From JBARRS01 sp049644345 (GTDB taxonomy: Bacteria > Actinomycetota > Thermoleophilia > Gaiellales > Gaiellaceae), in assembly GCA_049644345.1 (NCBI GenBank), contig JBARRS010000071.1, forward strand, positions 1 through 6,759: DNA of 6,759 nucleotides. The letters run 5' to 3'. Positions 1 through 5,917 of this stretch are shown one piece after another. The notes under the pieces were generated by a model. The model had not been told where the DNA came from. It saw only the letters and a list, made by a program, of their open reading frames with translations, and made no database searches. The translations under genes were made by a program, and so were the position numbers. The stretch's first letter is position 1; each line of letters opens with the position of its first letter.

Positions 1-1
1 G

Positions 2-466
2 CGCGTGGCTCAGGTGCGCGAGATCCACAACATCAGCGTCGTTGACGTGGACGGCGGCACGGAGCTCTCGCTCCACCTGAAGCTGCCCGGCGACCTCTCG
101 CTCGAGGAGGCGCATGAGGTCGCAAGCGAGGTCGAGCGAGCGATCGCGGAGTCAGTGCCCGAGATCGAGTCGGTGCAGACGCACCTCGAGCCGCTCGCCG
201 AGACTTCAGCGGGGCGCCGTCCGGCCGAGAAGGACACCGCACGGTACGAGGAAACGGTGCTTCGAATCGTCCGCGAGGCGACCGGCCAGGCGCCGCGCGA
301 GCTCCGATTCCTGCACACGGACGACGGCCTGATCGCCTTTCTGACTCTCGGCCTGGACGCCGACGCGGCGTTGTCGGACGCGCACGCGCGCGCGAGCGAG
401 ATCGAAGAACGAATCCGCCGCGAGCGCCCCGAGATCGCCGACGTGATCGTCCACACCGAGCCCTGA
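2..466 (+). CDS. Cation diffusion facilitator (CDF) family transporter, C-terminal part with two cytoplasmic dimerisation domains (5' end outside window)
   Basis: CDF transporters export divalent metals such as Zn, Mn, Fe or Co in exchange for protons, and end in a cytosolic ferredoxin-like domain that dimerises and binds metal. Only soluble sequence is visible here. Numbering from the GTG at 5, residues 4-64 resemble that domain (VREIHNISVV start, H24, H37, ending THLEP), and residues 81-153 repeat the fold (ending VHTEP). Both copies finish in H-x-E-P, like the HQDP of YiiP recalled from memory. The frame is open to the window edge and the first domain begins right after the GTG, so the membrane part almost certainly lies upstream and the GTG is probably internal. 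The stop lies 1 bp before the next gene. Metal specificity cannot be read. A stand-alone soluble protein is the less likely alternative. Confidence 0.72.
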   Translation, partial: RVAQVREIHNISVVDVDGGTELSLHLKLPGDLSLEEAHEVASEVERAIAESVPEIESVQTHLEPLAETSAGRRPAEKDTARYEETVLRIVREATGQAPRELRFLHTDDGLIAFLTLGLDADAALSDAHARASEIEERIRRERPEIADVIVHTEP

Positions 467-467
467 G

Positions 468-1286
468 GTGAAGCTCTGTCGGTTTGCGCCCGTCGACCGG
501 GAGCTTCCGCTCGGGTGGGTCGGCAAGGTCGAGGGAGACCGGGTCATCCATCTCGCCGCCTCCTCTCTCCAGTCATTCTTCACCGGCGGTGGGCAAGCGC
601 GCGAGCACGAGGAATATCGGCGCAACGAGGTGCGGCTGCTGGCGCCGGTTCCGCGGCCGCCGTCGATCCGCGATGCCTACGCGTTCGAGGAGCACGTCCG
701 CAACGCGGCGCGCGTCACGGGGCGGGCGGGCGTGCCGAAGGAATGGTACGAGATCCCGGTCTTCTACTTCTCGAACCCGGCGGCCGTGTACGGGCCGGAC
801 GACGAGATTCCCTACCCAGAAGGCTCGGAGGAGCTCGACTACGAGCTCGAGGTCGCTGCCGTGATCGGTTCGGAGGGCCGGATCGGAGGCTTCACGATCA
901 TGAACGACTGGTCGGCGCGAGACCTCCAGCGGCAGGAGATGCGCGTCGGGCTCGGGCCCGCGAAGGGAAAGGACTTCGCGACCTCGCTCGGCCCTGTCGT
1001 CGTCACGCCGGACGAGCTCGGCGACCTGCGCCTGGAGATGGTCGCGCGTGTCAATGGCGAGGAGCGCTCCCGGGGCAATCTCGGCGACATGTACCACTCG
1101 TGGGAGGCGATCCTCGAGCGGGCGGGAAGGAACACGGAGCTGCTCCCGGGCGACGTGATCGGCTCGGGCACCGTCGGCACGGGCTGCATCCTCGAGCACG
1201 GTGACGGCCGCTGGCTTCGACCCGGAGACGAGGTCGAGCTCGAGGTGGAAGGGATCGGCGTGCTCACCAACAGGATCGTCTCCTGA
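468..1286 (+). CDS. Fumarylacetoacetase / fumarylacetoacetate hydrolase family protein
   Basis: Predicted to cleave fumarylacetoacetate to fumarate and acetoacetate, the last step of tyrosine catabolism, in the cytosol. The 272-residue product matches the FAH catalytic core without the longer N-terminal domain of the eukaryotic enzyme. Compared with mammalian FAH recalled from memory, the acidic metal ligands align as D69, E126, E128 (YELE) and D147 (MNDWSARD). The catalytic histidine aligns as H76, with the same 7-residue spacing from D69, the lysine as K168 (GKDF), the threonine as T235 and the glutamate as E243 (ILE). The GTG start at 468 follows the previous stop by 1 bp and has no strong ribosome site, which suggests translational coupling. 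Two genes downstream lies homogentisate dioxygenase, which favours true FAH activity. Other FAH-superfamily reactions, such as fumarylpyruvate or acylpyruvate hydrolysis, remain possible. Confidence 0.88.
   Translation: MKLCRFAPVDRELPLGWVGKVEGDRVIHLAASSLQSFFTGGGQAREHEEYRRNEVRLLAPVPRPPSIRDAYAFEEHVRNAARVTGRAGVPKEWYEIPVFYFSNPAAVYGPDDEIPYPEGSEELDYELEVAAVIGSEGRIGGFTIMNDWSARDLQRQEMRVGLGPAKGKDFATSLGPVVVTPDELGDLRLEMVARVNGEERSRGNLGDMYHSWEAILERAGRNTELLPGDVIGSGTVGTGCILEHGDGRWLRPGDEVELEVEGIGVLTNRIVS
1272..1275 (+). promoter_or_regulatory. Ribosome binding site supporting a CTG start
   Basis: AGGA lies inside the end of the FAH gene, 7 nt before the CTG at 1283. This is good Shine-Dalgarno spacing for that codon, but it is 34 nt from the next conventional start codon (GTG at 1310). 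Confidence 0.4.
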
Positions 1287-2275
1287 AGGTCGCGGTCGTC
1301 GGCGCAGGCGTGATGGGCCTCGCGGCCGCTCGCGCCCTTGCCCGCGACGGTGCGGACGTCGCCGTCCACGAGCAGTTCCAGGTCGGCCACATTCACGGCT
1401 CGAGCCACGGCCGCAGCCGGATCTTCCGCCTCGCGTACCCGGAGGCGGAATGGGTCAGCCTGGCGCAGGAGGCGCTCCCGCTGTGGCGTGAGCTCGAGCA
1501 GGAAAGTGGCGAGCGGCTGCTCGAGCTGCCCGGCATCGTCGAGATCGTGGACGATCTCGACGAGAGCTCGCGGCCCGGGCTCGAAGCCTGCGGCGTGCCG
1601 TGGGAGGAGCTCGAGCCTGACGAGGTCGCCGACCGCTTCGACGTCTCGGTCCCGCCGGGGTGGAAGGCGCTGCTCCAGCCGGAGGCGGGCTTCGTCCGGG
1701 CCGACCGGGCGCTGGCCGCCCTCCGTGCGGGGGCCGAGCGGGCCGGGGCGAGGATCGAGCAGGAGTCCCGGCTCGCAGCGCTCGATGAGCTCGACGCGGA
1801 CGTGGTCGTCGTCACAGCGGGGGCCTGGGCGAGGGAGCTGCTCGCTGCGGCCGGGATCGAGCTGCCGGTGAAGGTGACCCGCGAGACCGTCGCCTACTTC
1901 CGGCTCGATCGCGAGACGCCGGTTCCCTCGGTCGTGCGCCTGATCCACCGCGGGCACGGCTTCTACTCGCTCCACGACCCGACGTTCGGCCTCAAGGTCG
2001 GCCATCACCACGCCGGCCCTGTGGTCACCAAGCTCGATGAGGACGGCAGGCCCGACCCGGAGACCGTTGCGGCCGTGGCGGAGTGGGCGGGCGAAACGTT
2101 CAGGCTCTCCGACCCCGAGCCGGCCTCAAGCGAGACCTGCCTCTACACGACGACCGCCGACGAGCGGTTCGTGCTCGAGCGCCACGGCCGGATCGTGGTC
2201 GGCTCCGCCTGCTCCGGCCACGGCTTCAAGTTCGCGCCCGTGATCGGGAAGAGGCTCGCAGAGCTCGCTGGATAG
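1283..2275 (+). CDS. FAD-dependent oxidoreductase of the monomeric sarcosine oxidase / N-methyl amino acid oxidase type
   Basis: Flavoenzymes of this family oxidise secondary amines such as sarcosine, N-methyltryptophan or pipecolate, releasing H2O2. The N-terminus is a Rossmann FAD motif (VVGAG, then G12; G7-x-G9-x-x-G12). It is followed by HGSSHGRSRIFRLAYPE at about 39-55, like the MSOX segment holding its active-site arginines. GLKVGHH carries K238 and H242, matching the oxygen-activating lysine and the histidine four residues on. C286 in TCLYTTTADERF matches the cysteine that binds FAD covalently, and SGHGFKF follows near the C-terminus. The length is 330 residues against roughly 390 for MSOX. 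I chose CTG 1283 because GTG 1310 and ATG 1313 would cut the GxGxxG motif, no ATG, GTG or TTG lies upstream in frame near this point, and AGGA precedes it. It overlaps the FAH stop (CTGA). The substrate is unknown. Confidence 0.82.
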   Translation: MKVAVVGAGVMGLAAARALARDGADVAVHEQFQVGHIHGSSHGRSRIFRLAYPEAEWVSLAQEALPLWRELEQESGERLLELPGIVEIVDDLDESSRPGLEACGVPWEELEPDEVADRFDVSVPPGWKALLQPEAGFVRADRALAALRAGAERAGARIEQESRLAALDELDADVVVVTAGAWARELLAAAGIELPVKVTRETVAYFRLDRETPVPSVVRLIHRGHGFYSLHDPTFGLKVGHHHAGPVVTKLDEDGRPDPETVAAVAEWAGETFRLSDPEPASSETCLYTTTADERFVLERHGRIVVGSACSGHGFKFAPVIGKRLAELAG

Positions 2276-2284
2276 AGTTCAGCC

Positions 2285-3499
2285 GTGCCCTTCTACCAGC
2301 GGCTAGGCGACGTTCCGCGCAAGCGCCACGTCCAGTTCCGCGACGACGGGACGCTCCTGACCGAGGAGGTGATGGGGCTCGAGGGCTTCGCCGGCAACGA
2401 GTCGATCCTCTACCACCTCCAGTCTCCGTGCCGGATCCGAAAGCTCGGGGGATTTGAGCCGATCAAGCGGAGCGAGTGGGTGCCGGACGCGCACGCGCAC
2501 CGGCATTTCGCGACGATGGGGATCGAGCCCGAGGGCGACCCGATCACAGGCCGACGCCTGCTGATGTGGAACGACGATGTCGAGATCTCCCTCTGCCGGC
2601 CGAGCGACGAGATGGAAGGCTTCTACCGGAACGGCGAGGGCGACGAGGTGATCTTCGTCCACGAAGGCTCGGGCACGCTCGAGACGATCTTCGGCGATCT
2701 CCCGTACGGCCCGGGCGACTACGTCGTCGTCCCGCGCGGAACGACCTACCGCTTCCGGCTCGAGGGTGACCAGCGCCACCTGGTCTTCGCCTCGCCGGGC
2801 CTGATCGAGATCCCGCGGCGCTATCGGAACGAATACGGGCAGTTGCTCGAGCACGCGCCCTACTACCACCGCGACATCCACCCACCCACCGAGCTCAAGA
2901 CGAGCCGCGAGAAAGGCGAGTTCGTCGTCAAGGTGCGCGTCCACGACGGCTACCAGACGTACGTCCTCGACTACCACCCGTTCGACGTCGTCGGCTGGGA
3001 CGGCTACGTCTATCCGTGGACGTTCTCGATCCACGACTTCGAGCCGATCACCGGCCGCATTCACATGCCGCCACCCTCACACCAGACCTTCCAGGGCCAG
3101 AACTTCGTCATCTGCTCGTTCTGTCCGCGCAAGCTCGACTTCGACCCGATGGCGATCCCGATCCCCTACCACCACTCGAACCTGAACTCCGAGGAGATGA
3201 TCTATTACGTCTCGGGCAACTTCGGCTCGCGCCGAGGGATCGAGGTCGGCTCGGTAACGCTGCACCCCTCGGGAATCCCTCACGGCCCTCACCCAGGGCT
3301 CGCCGAGAAGTCGATCGGCACGACTGAGACGCACGAGCTTGCCGTCATGTGCGACACGTTCCACCCGCTGCGATTGACGAAGCTGGCGAAGAAGCTCGAC
3401 GACGGTCAGTACGCCTACTCCTGGAACGAGGACCTCGTGCAGGCGCCGTCGATCGGACAGGCCGACGAGGATCCCGCCGGCGTCACGTCCCACTTCTAG
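2285..3499 (+). CDS. hmgA: Homogentisate 1,2-dioxygenase
   Basis: Opens the ring of homogentisate with O2 to give maleylacetoacetate, the committed step of tyrosine and phenylalanine breakdown, using non-haem Fe(II) in the cytosol. The protein is a two-domain cupin of 404 residues, somewhat shorter than the human (about 445) and Pseudomonas (about 433) enzymes. The iron ligands are visible as H297 and E303 in PYHHSNLNSEEM and H333 in GIPHGPHPG. Their spacings (6 and 30) equal those of human H335, E341 and H371. An N-terminal cupin segment (EVIFVHEGSGTLET, then PYGPGDYVVVPRGTTYRF) sits at about 121-157. The GTG start lies 9 bp after the oxidoreductase stop, with a weak AGAG 7 nt upstream. Placement with a FAH gene supports the role. 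The 4-hydroxyphenylpyruvate dioxygenase that would make its substrate is not in the window. Confidence 0.93.
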   Translation: MPFYQRLGDVPRKRHVQFRDDGTLLTEEVMGLEGFAGNESILYHLQSPCRIRKLGGFEPIKRSEWVPDAHAHRHFATMGIEPEGDPITGRRLLMWNDDVEISLCRPSDEMEGFYRNGEGDEVIFVHEGSGTLETIFGDLPYGPGDYVVVPRGTTYRFRLEGDQRHLVFASPGLIEIPRRYRNEYGQLLEHAPYYHRDIHPPTELKTSREKGEFVVKVRVHDGYQTYVLDYHPFDVVGWDGYVYPWTFSIHDFEPITGRIHMPPPSHQTFQGQNFVICSFCPRKLDFDPMAIPIPYHHSNLNSEEMIYYVSGNFGSRRGIEVGSVTLHPSGIPHGPHPGLAEKSIGTTETHELAVMCDTFHPLRLTKLAKKLDDGQYAYSWNEDLVQAPSIGQADEDPAGVTSHF

Positions 3500-4117
3500 T
3501 TGCAGATCGTCGTCGATTGGGACGGGACCGTGACCGTCGAGGACACGCTCGTCATGGTCCTGAGCGAGTACGGCAACTGGGACGTCTACCAGGAGGCGGC
3601 GGCCGCTCTGGCCCGCGGTGAGATCACGCTGAACGGGGAGATCCGTCGCGACTTCGAACCGGTGACCGCGCCGGTGGACGAGGTCGCCGAGTGGCTGCTC
3701 GAACGTGTCGAGGTGCGCCGGGGCTTTCGAGAGCTCGCCGCAGAGCACCCGCTGCTCGTGGTCTCGAGCGGCTTCCACGAGCTGATCGAGCCGCTCCTCG
3801 AGCGGGAAGGCGTACAGGTGGAGTTGCGGGCGAATCGCCTGGACGCACAGCCCGACGGCTGGCGCGTGCTCTTCCGGAACACCGAGGCCTGTGGGACGTG
3901 CGGCGAGCCCTGCAAGCGAAGCGACCTGCCGGTGGGCGAGGTCGTCTACGTCGGTGACGGCTACTCGGACCGCTGCGCGGCGCTCGCCGCCGATCGCGTC
4001 TTCGCGCGCGACGGGCTCGCCCGGTATCTCGGCGAGCGGGGAGTGGCGTTCGAGCCGTTCGGCGACTTCCGCGACGTCATCGCCTCGGTTTCTGCGCCGG
4101 CGCCTTCGAGACGCTGA
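3500..4117 (+). CDS. HAD-superfamily (subfamily IB) phosphatase, MtnX/phosphoserine-phosphatase-like
   Basis: Predicted cytosolic, Mg-dependent phosphatase using an aspartyl-phosphate intermediate. All four HAD motifs are present in 205 residues: D6-W-D8-G-T (nucleophile and acid/base), VVSSGF at 87-92 (motif II serine), K139 (motif III) and GDGYSD at 152-157 with D153 and D157 (motif IV). An insertion before the lysine carries C131, C134 and C138 (ACGTCGEPCKR), reminiscent of the cysteine-rich CGCCK stretch of MtnX-type enzymes. The TTG start directly follows the HmgA stop with no gap, and it is required because motif I begins at residue 6. There is no good ribosome site, so coupling to hmgA translation is likely. 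The substrate is not readable. Nothing else in the window belongs to methionine salvage or serine synthesis, so neither the mtnX nor the serB name is justified. Confidence 0.82.
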   Translation: MQIVVDWDGTVTVEDTLVMVLSEYGNWDVYQEAAAALARGEITLNGEIRRDFEPVTAPVDEVAEWLLERVEVRRGFRELAAEHPLLVVSSGFHELIEPLLEREGVQVELRANRLDAQPDGWRVLFRNTEACGTCGEPCKRSDLPVGEVVYVGDGYSDRCAALAADRVFARDGLARYLGERGVAFEPFGDFRDVIASVSAPAPSRR

Positions 4118-4139
4118 TTCTGGGCGCGATTCTCACGGC

Positions 4140-4151
4140 TAGCGTGGGGGT
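4140..4151 (+). promoter_or_regulatory. Possible -10 element of a leaderless promoter before the DNA glycosylase
   Basis: The 34-bp gap between 4118 and 4151 contains TAGCGT at 4140-4145, fitting the actinobacterial -10 pattern TANNNT. It is followed by six bases and then the ATG at 4152. This is the geometry of a leaderless transcript starting at the A of the start codon. No convincing -35 hexamer is seen. The GGGGG at 4146-4150 is too close to the ATG to be an ordinary ribosome site. No terminator hairpin is visible in the gap. Confidence 0.33.
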
Positions 4152-4982
4152 ATGCCCCTCGTGCCCGTCCCGCAGCCGTACGACTTCGCGCTCTCGACCG
4201 AGCGCTTCCGCGCCTTCGGCCCCGACCTCTCGAATCTGTGGCACGAGGGTGGGCTTCATCGGGTCGTCGGCGGGCGTGAGGTCCGGATCGAGCCTGCGCC
4301 GCCCGGCGTGTCCGTCGAGCCACTCGACCCCGAGATCCAGGCTGTCGTCGGGAAGCTGCTCGGGCTCGAGTTCGACCTCGAGGGCTTCTACAACTGGGCG
4401 GCGGGCGATCCGGTCCTCGTCGGGCTCGTGCCGCGCCTCGAGGGCTTTCGTCCACCGCTTGCTCCAGACCCGTTCGAGACGCTCGTCACCTCGATCACGG
4501 CCCAGCAGGTCTCGCTCCGCGCCGCGTTCGCGATCCGGAACCGCCTGATCGAACGGTTCGGCGAGCCCATCGGGCGTGCATACGCCTTTCCCACGAGAGA
4601 CCGGCTTGGACACGCCCACGAAGAGGAGTTGCGGGCGCTGGGGTTCTCGGGGCGAAAGGCCGAGTACGTCGTCTCGCTCGCGCGCTCCGACCTCGACCTC
4701 GACGGGCTGGCAGAGCTACCGGACGACGAAGTGAAGACGGCGCTCCAGGCGCAGCGCGGGCTCGGCGAGTGGACGGCCGACTGGTTCCTCGCCCGCCATC
4801 TTGCGCGTCCTCGGGCCTGGCCTGCCGGCGACCTCGCGCTACGAAAGGCCGTGTCGGCCTTCTACCTCGACGGGCGGGTCGGCTCGACGCAGGAGGTGCG
4901 CAGCTTGGGCGCGCGCTTCGAGCCGTTCCAGAACTTGACGGCGCACTACCTGCTGACGGGGCTTAGGGTGGCGGCGCCGTGA
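4152..4982 (+). CDS. DNA-3-methyladenine glycosylase II (AlkA/Mag-type HhH-GPD base-excision repair glycosylase)
   Basis: Removes alkylated bases such as 3-methyladenine from DNA, leaving an abasic site for base-excision repair. The 276-residue protein has an AlkA-like N-terminal beta domain (about 10-80) and the HhH-GPD helical domain (about 105-270). Visible hallmarks are the ITAQQVSLRAA helix (115-125), the helix-hairpin-helix segment QRGLGEWTADWFLARHL (201-217) with W207, and PAGDLALRKAV with catalytic D227. The 20-residue W-to-D distance equals that of W218 and D238 in E. coli AlkA, recalled from memory. No Cys4 iron-sulphur loop is present, which argues against an EndoIII/MutY member. 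The ATG at 4152 opens the second gene group, and the stop overlaps the GNAT start by 4 bp. There is no Ada-type regulator or methyltransferase beside it in the window. Confidence 0.88.
   Translation: MPLVPVPQPYDFALSTERFRAFGPDLSNLWHEGGLHRVVGGREVRIEPAPPGVSVEPLDPEIQAVVGKLLGLEFDLEGFYNWAAGDPVLVGLVPRLEGFRPPLAPDPFETLVTSITAQQVSLRAAFAIRNRLIERFGEPIGRAYAFPTRDRLGHAHEEELRALGFSGRKAEYVVSLARSDLDLDGLAELPDDEVKTALQAQRGLGEWTADWFLARHLARPRAWPAGDLALRKAVSAFYLDGRVGSTQEVRSLGARFEPFQNLTAHYLLTGLRVAAP
4965..4971 (+). promoter_or_regulatory. Ribosome binding site for the GNAT gene
   Basis: AGGGTGG lies within the end of the glycosylase gene, 7 nt before the GTG at 4979. It is the clearest Shine-Dalgarno-like sequence in the window and fixes this overlapping start. 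Confidence 0.5.
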
Positions 4983-5917
4983 ACGTCCGCCGAGCCACCG
5001 CCGACGATGTCCCGACTGTGAAGGAGCTCGTCCACGCGATGACGGACGAGCTCTGGGACCGGCCCTTTCAGCCCATCGACGTACCCGACGGCTACTTCGA
5101 CGACAAGGTGATCCTGCTCGCCGAAGACGACCGCGAGGTGATCGGGGTCGCGTTCGGGCACACGCTCCCCAACCGGGTCGCGCATCTGAACGTCATCTAC
5201 GTCCGCCCGGACCGCCGGCGCCAGGGTCTCGCCAACGAGCTGCTGAGAGAGTTCGTCGCTGTCGTGCGCGAGCAGGGCGCGGAGCATGTCGCGCTCGACG
5301 TGGACACGACGAACGAGGTCGGGCGCGCAGTCTGGCAGCGGCTTGGCTTCACCGAATGGGCACGCCGCCTCGCGACCCCAGTGGACGAGCTCGAGCGGCG
5401 GCTGGGCGGGGAGGCGGGCGAGTCGTACGGCTCGATCCACGTCCAGACGGAGGATGCCGCCGCGGTCGAGGCGGCGGTGCGGAAGTACGTGCCGAGGATC
5501 GGACGGTTCGACGAGATCGCCGTAGAAGCGGCGCGGAACGGCTGGACGCTCGTGTACGGAGACATCGGCCGCGAGCCCCAGGCGCTGCGGCACCTCGCAC
5601 AGGAGCTCTCCTACGCGACCGGCGCTGTCGTCTTCGCAATCGGCGTCGAGGACGGCGCCGTCGTTCGCTACCTCCTCTACGAGCGCGGCTCGATCATCGA
5701 CGAGTATCTCTCCGTCCCCGAGTACTACGGCGCCCTGCCGCCGGGAGACGTGATCGCCCTCGCGGCGAATCCGACGGTGGTCGCCCGGCTGACGGGTGCC
5801 GATCCCGCCCGGGTGCGCGCGGTCGCGCGCACGGCCGCCTCGCCCGATGAGCTGCCGCCTGCGCCTGAGCTGCTCGCGCAGATAGCCGAGGTCGTGGGAC
5901 TTACGATCCAGCCGTGA
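4979..5917 (+). CDS. GNAT-family N-acetyltransferase with a C-terminal domain of unknown function
   Basis: Residues 1 to about 130 form a GNAT acetyltransferase domain that should use acetyl-CoA. Strand beta4 and the CoA-pyrophosphate loop are clear at HLNVIYVRPDRRRQGLANEL (69-88), followed by VALDVDTTNEVGRAVWQRLGF, the usual late GNAT segment. The acceptor is unknown. From about residue 148 to 312 comes a second, mixed alpha/beta segment I do not recognise. Its notable stretches are YGSIHVQTED, VRYLLYERGSIIDEYLSVPE at 229-248, YYGALPPGDV and LAANPTVVARLTGADPARVR at 261-280. A plain GNAT is about 150 residues, so this is a genuine two-domain protein. No frameshift is seen and codon use continues unchanged across the junction. 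The GTG start overlaps the glycosylase stop (GTGA) and the stop overlaps the next gene (GTGA), so the four genes are probably translated together. Confidence 0.8.
   Translation: MNVRRATADDVPTVKELVHAMTDELWDRPFQPIDVPDGYFDDKVILLAEDDREVIGVAFGHTLPNRVAHLNVIYVRPDRRRQGLANELLREFVAVVREQGAEHVALDVDTTNEVGRAVWQRLGFTEWARRLATPVDELERRLGGEAGESYGSIHVQTEDAAAVEAAVRKYVPRIGRFDEIAVEAARNGWTLVYGDIGREPQALRHLAQELSYATGAVVFAIGVEDGAVVRYLLYERGSIIDEYLSVPEYYGALPPGDVIALAANPTVVARLTGADPARVRAVARTAASPDELPPAPELLAQIAEVVGLTIQP
5423..5917 (+). other. Unrecognised C-terminal domain of the GNAT protein
   Basis: This segment encodes residues 149-312. It looks like a compact globular domain: alternating hydrophobic strands (SIHVQT, WTLVYGD, AVVFAIGVED, VVRYLLYERG) and helices, with an acidic/aromatic turn DEYLSVPEYYG and a helical tail ending PAPELLAQIAEVVGL. 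It shows no transmembrane helix, signal, metal-binding cluster or repeat. I cannot assign a family. Confidence 0.5.

Noticed and set aside
5..466. GTG at 5 as the true start of a small soluble protein
   Set aside because: The frame is open to the window edge and the first ferredoxin-like domain starts at once, as expected for the tail of a longer CDF transporter. A stand-alone protein cannot be excluded without upstream sequence.
839..2011. Long open frame on the minus strand (390 codons) opposite FAH and the oxidoreductase
   Set aside because: It is antisense to two genes with clear catalytic motifs, its translation is low-complexity and rich in Arg, Asp, Val and Pro, and it shows no recognisable domain. 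Such frames arise from codon bias in GC-rich DNA.
1310..2275. GTG at 1310 as the start of the flavoenzyme
   Set aside because: It would remove KVAVVGAG and break the GxGxxG nucleotide-binding loop, which is needed for FAD binding. The CTG at 1283 with AGGA upstream fits better.
2303..3778. Two minus-strand open frames (2303-3064 and 3077-3778) opposite hmgA and the HAD gene
   Set aside because: They are mirror images of the + strand coding frames, with skewed Val/Asp/Leu/Arg composition and no domain, while the opposite strand holds verified active-site motifs.
3890..3920. Zinc-finger interpretation of the cysteines in the HAD protein
   Set aside because: Only three cysteines are grouped (C131, C134, C138), with no fourth nearby ligand evident, and they sit inside a HAD fold insertion. 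A zinc finger call is not supported.
4118..4151. Terminator between the HAD and glycosylase genes
   Set aside because: No stable inverted repeat followed by a T-run is visible in the 34-bp gap.
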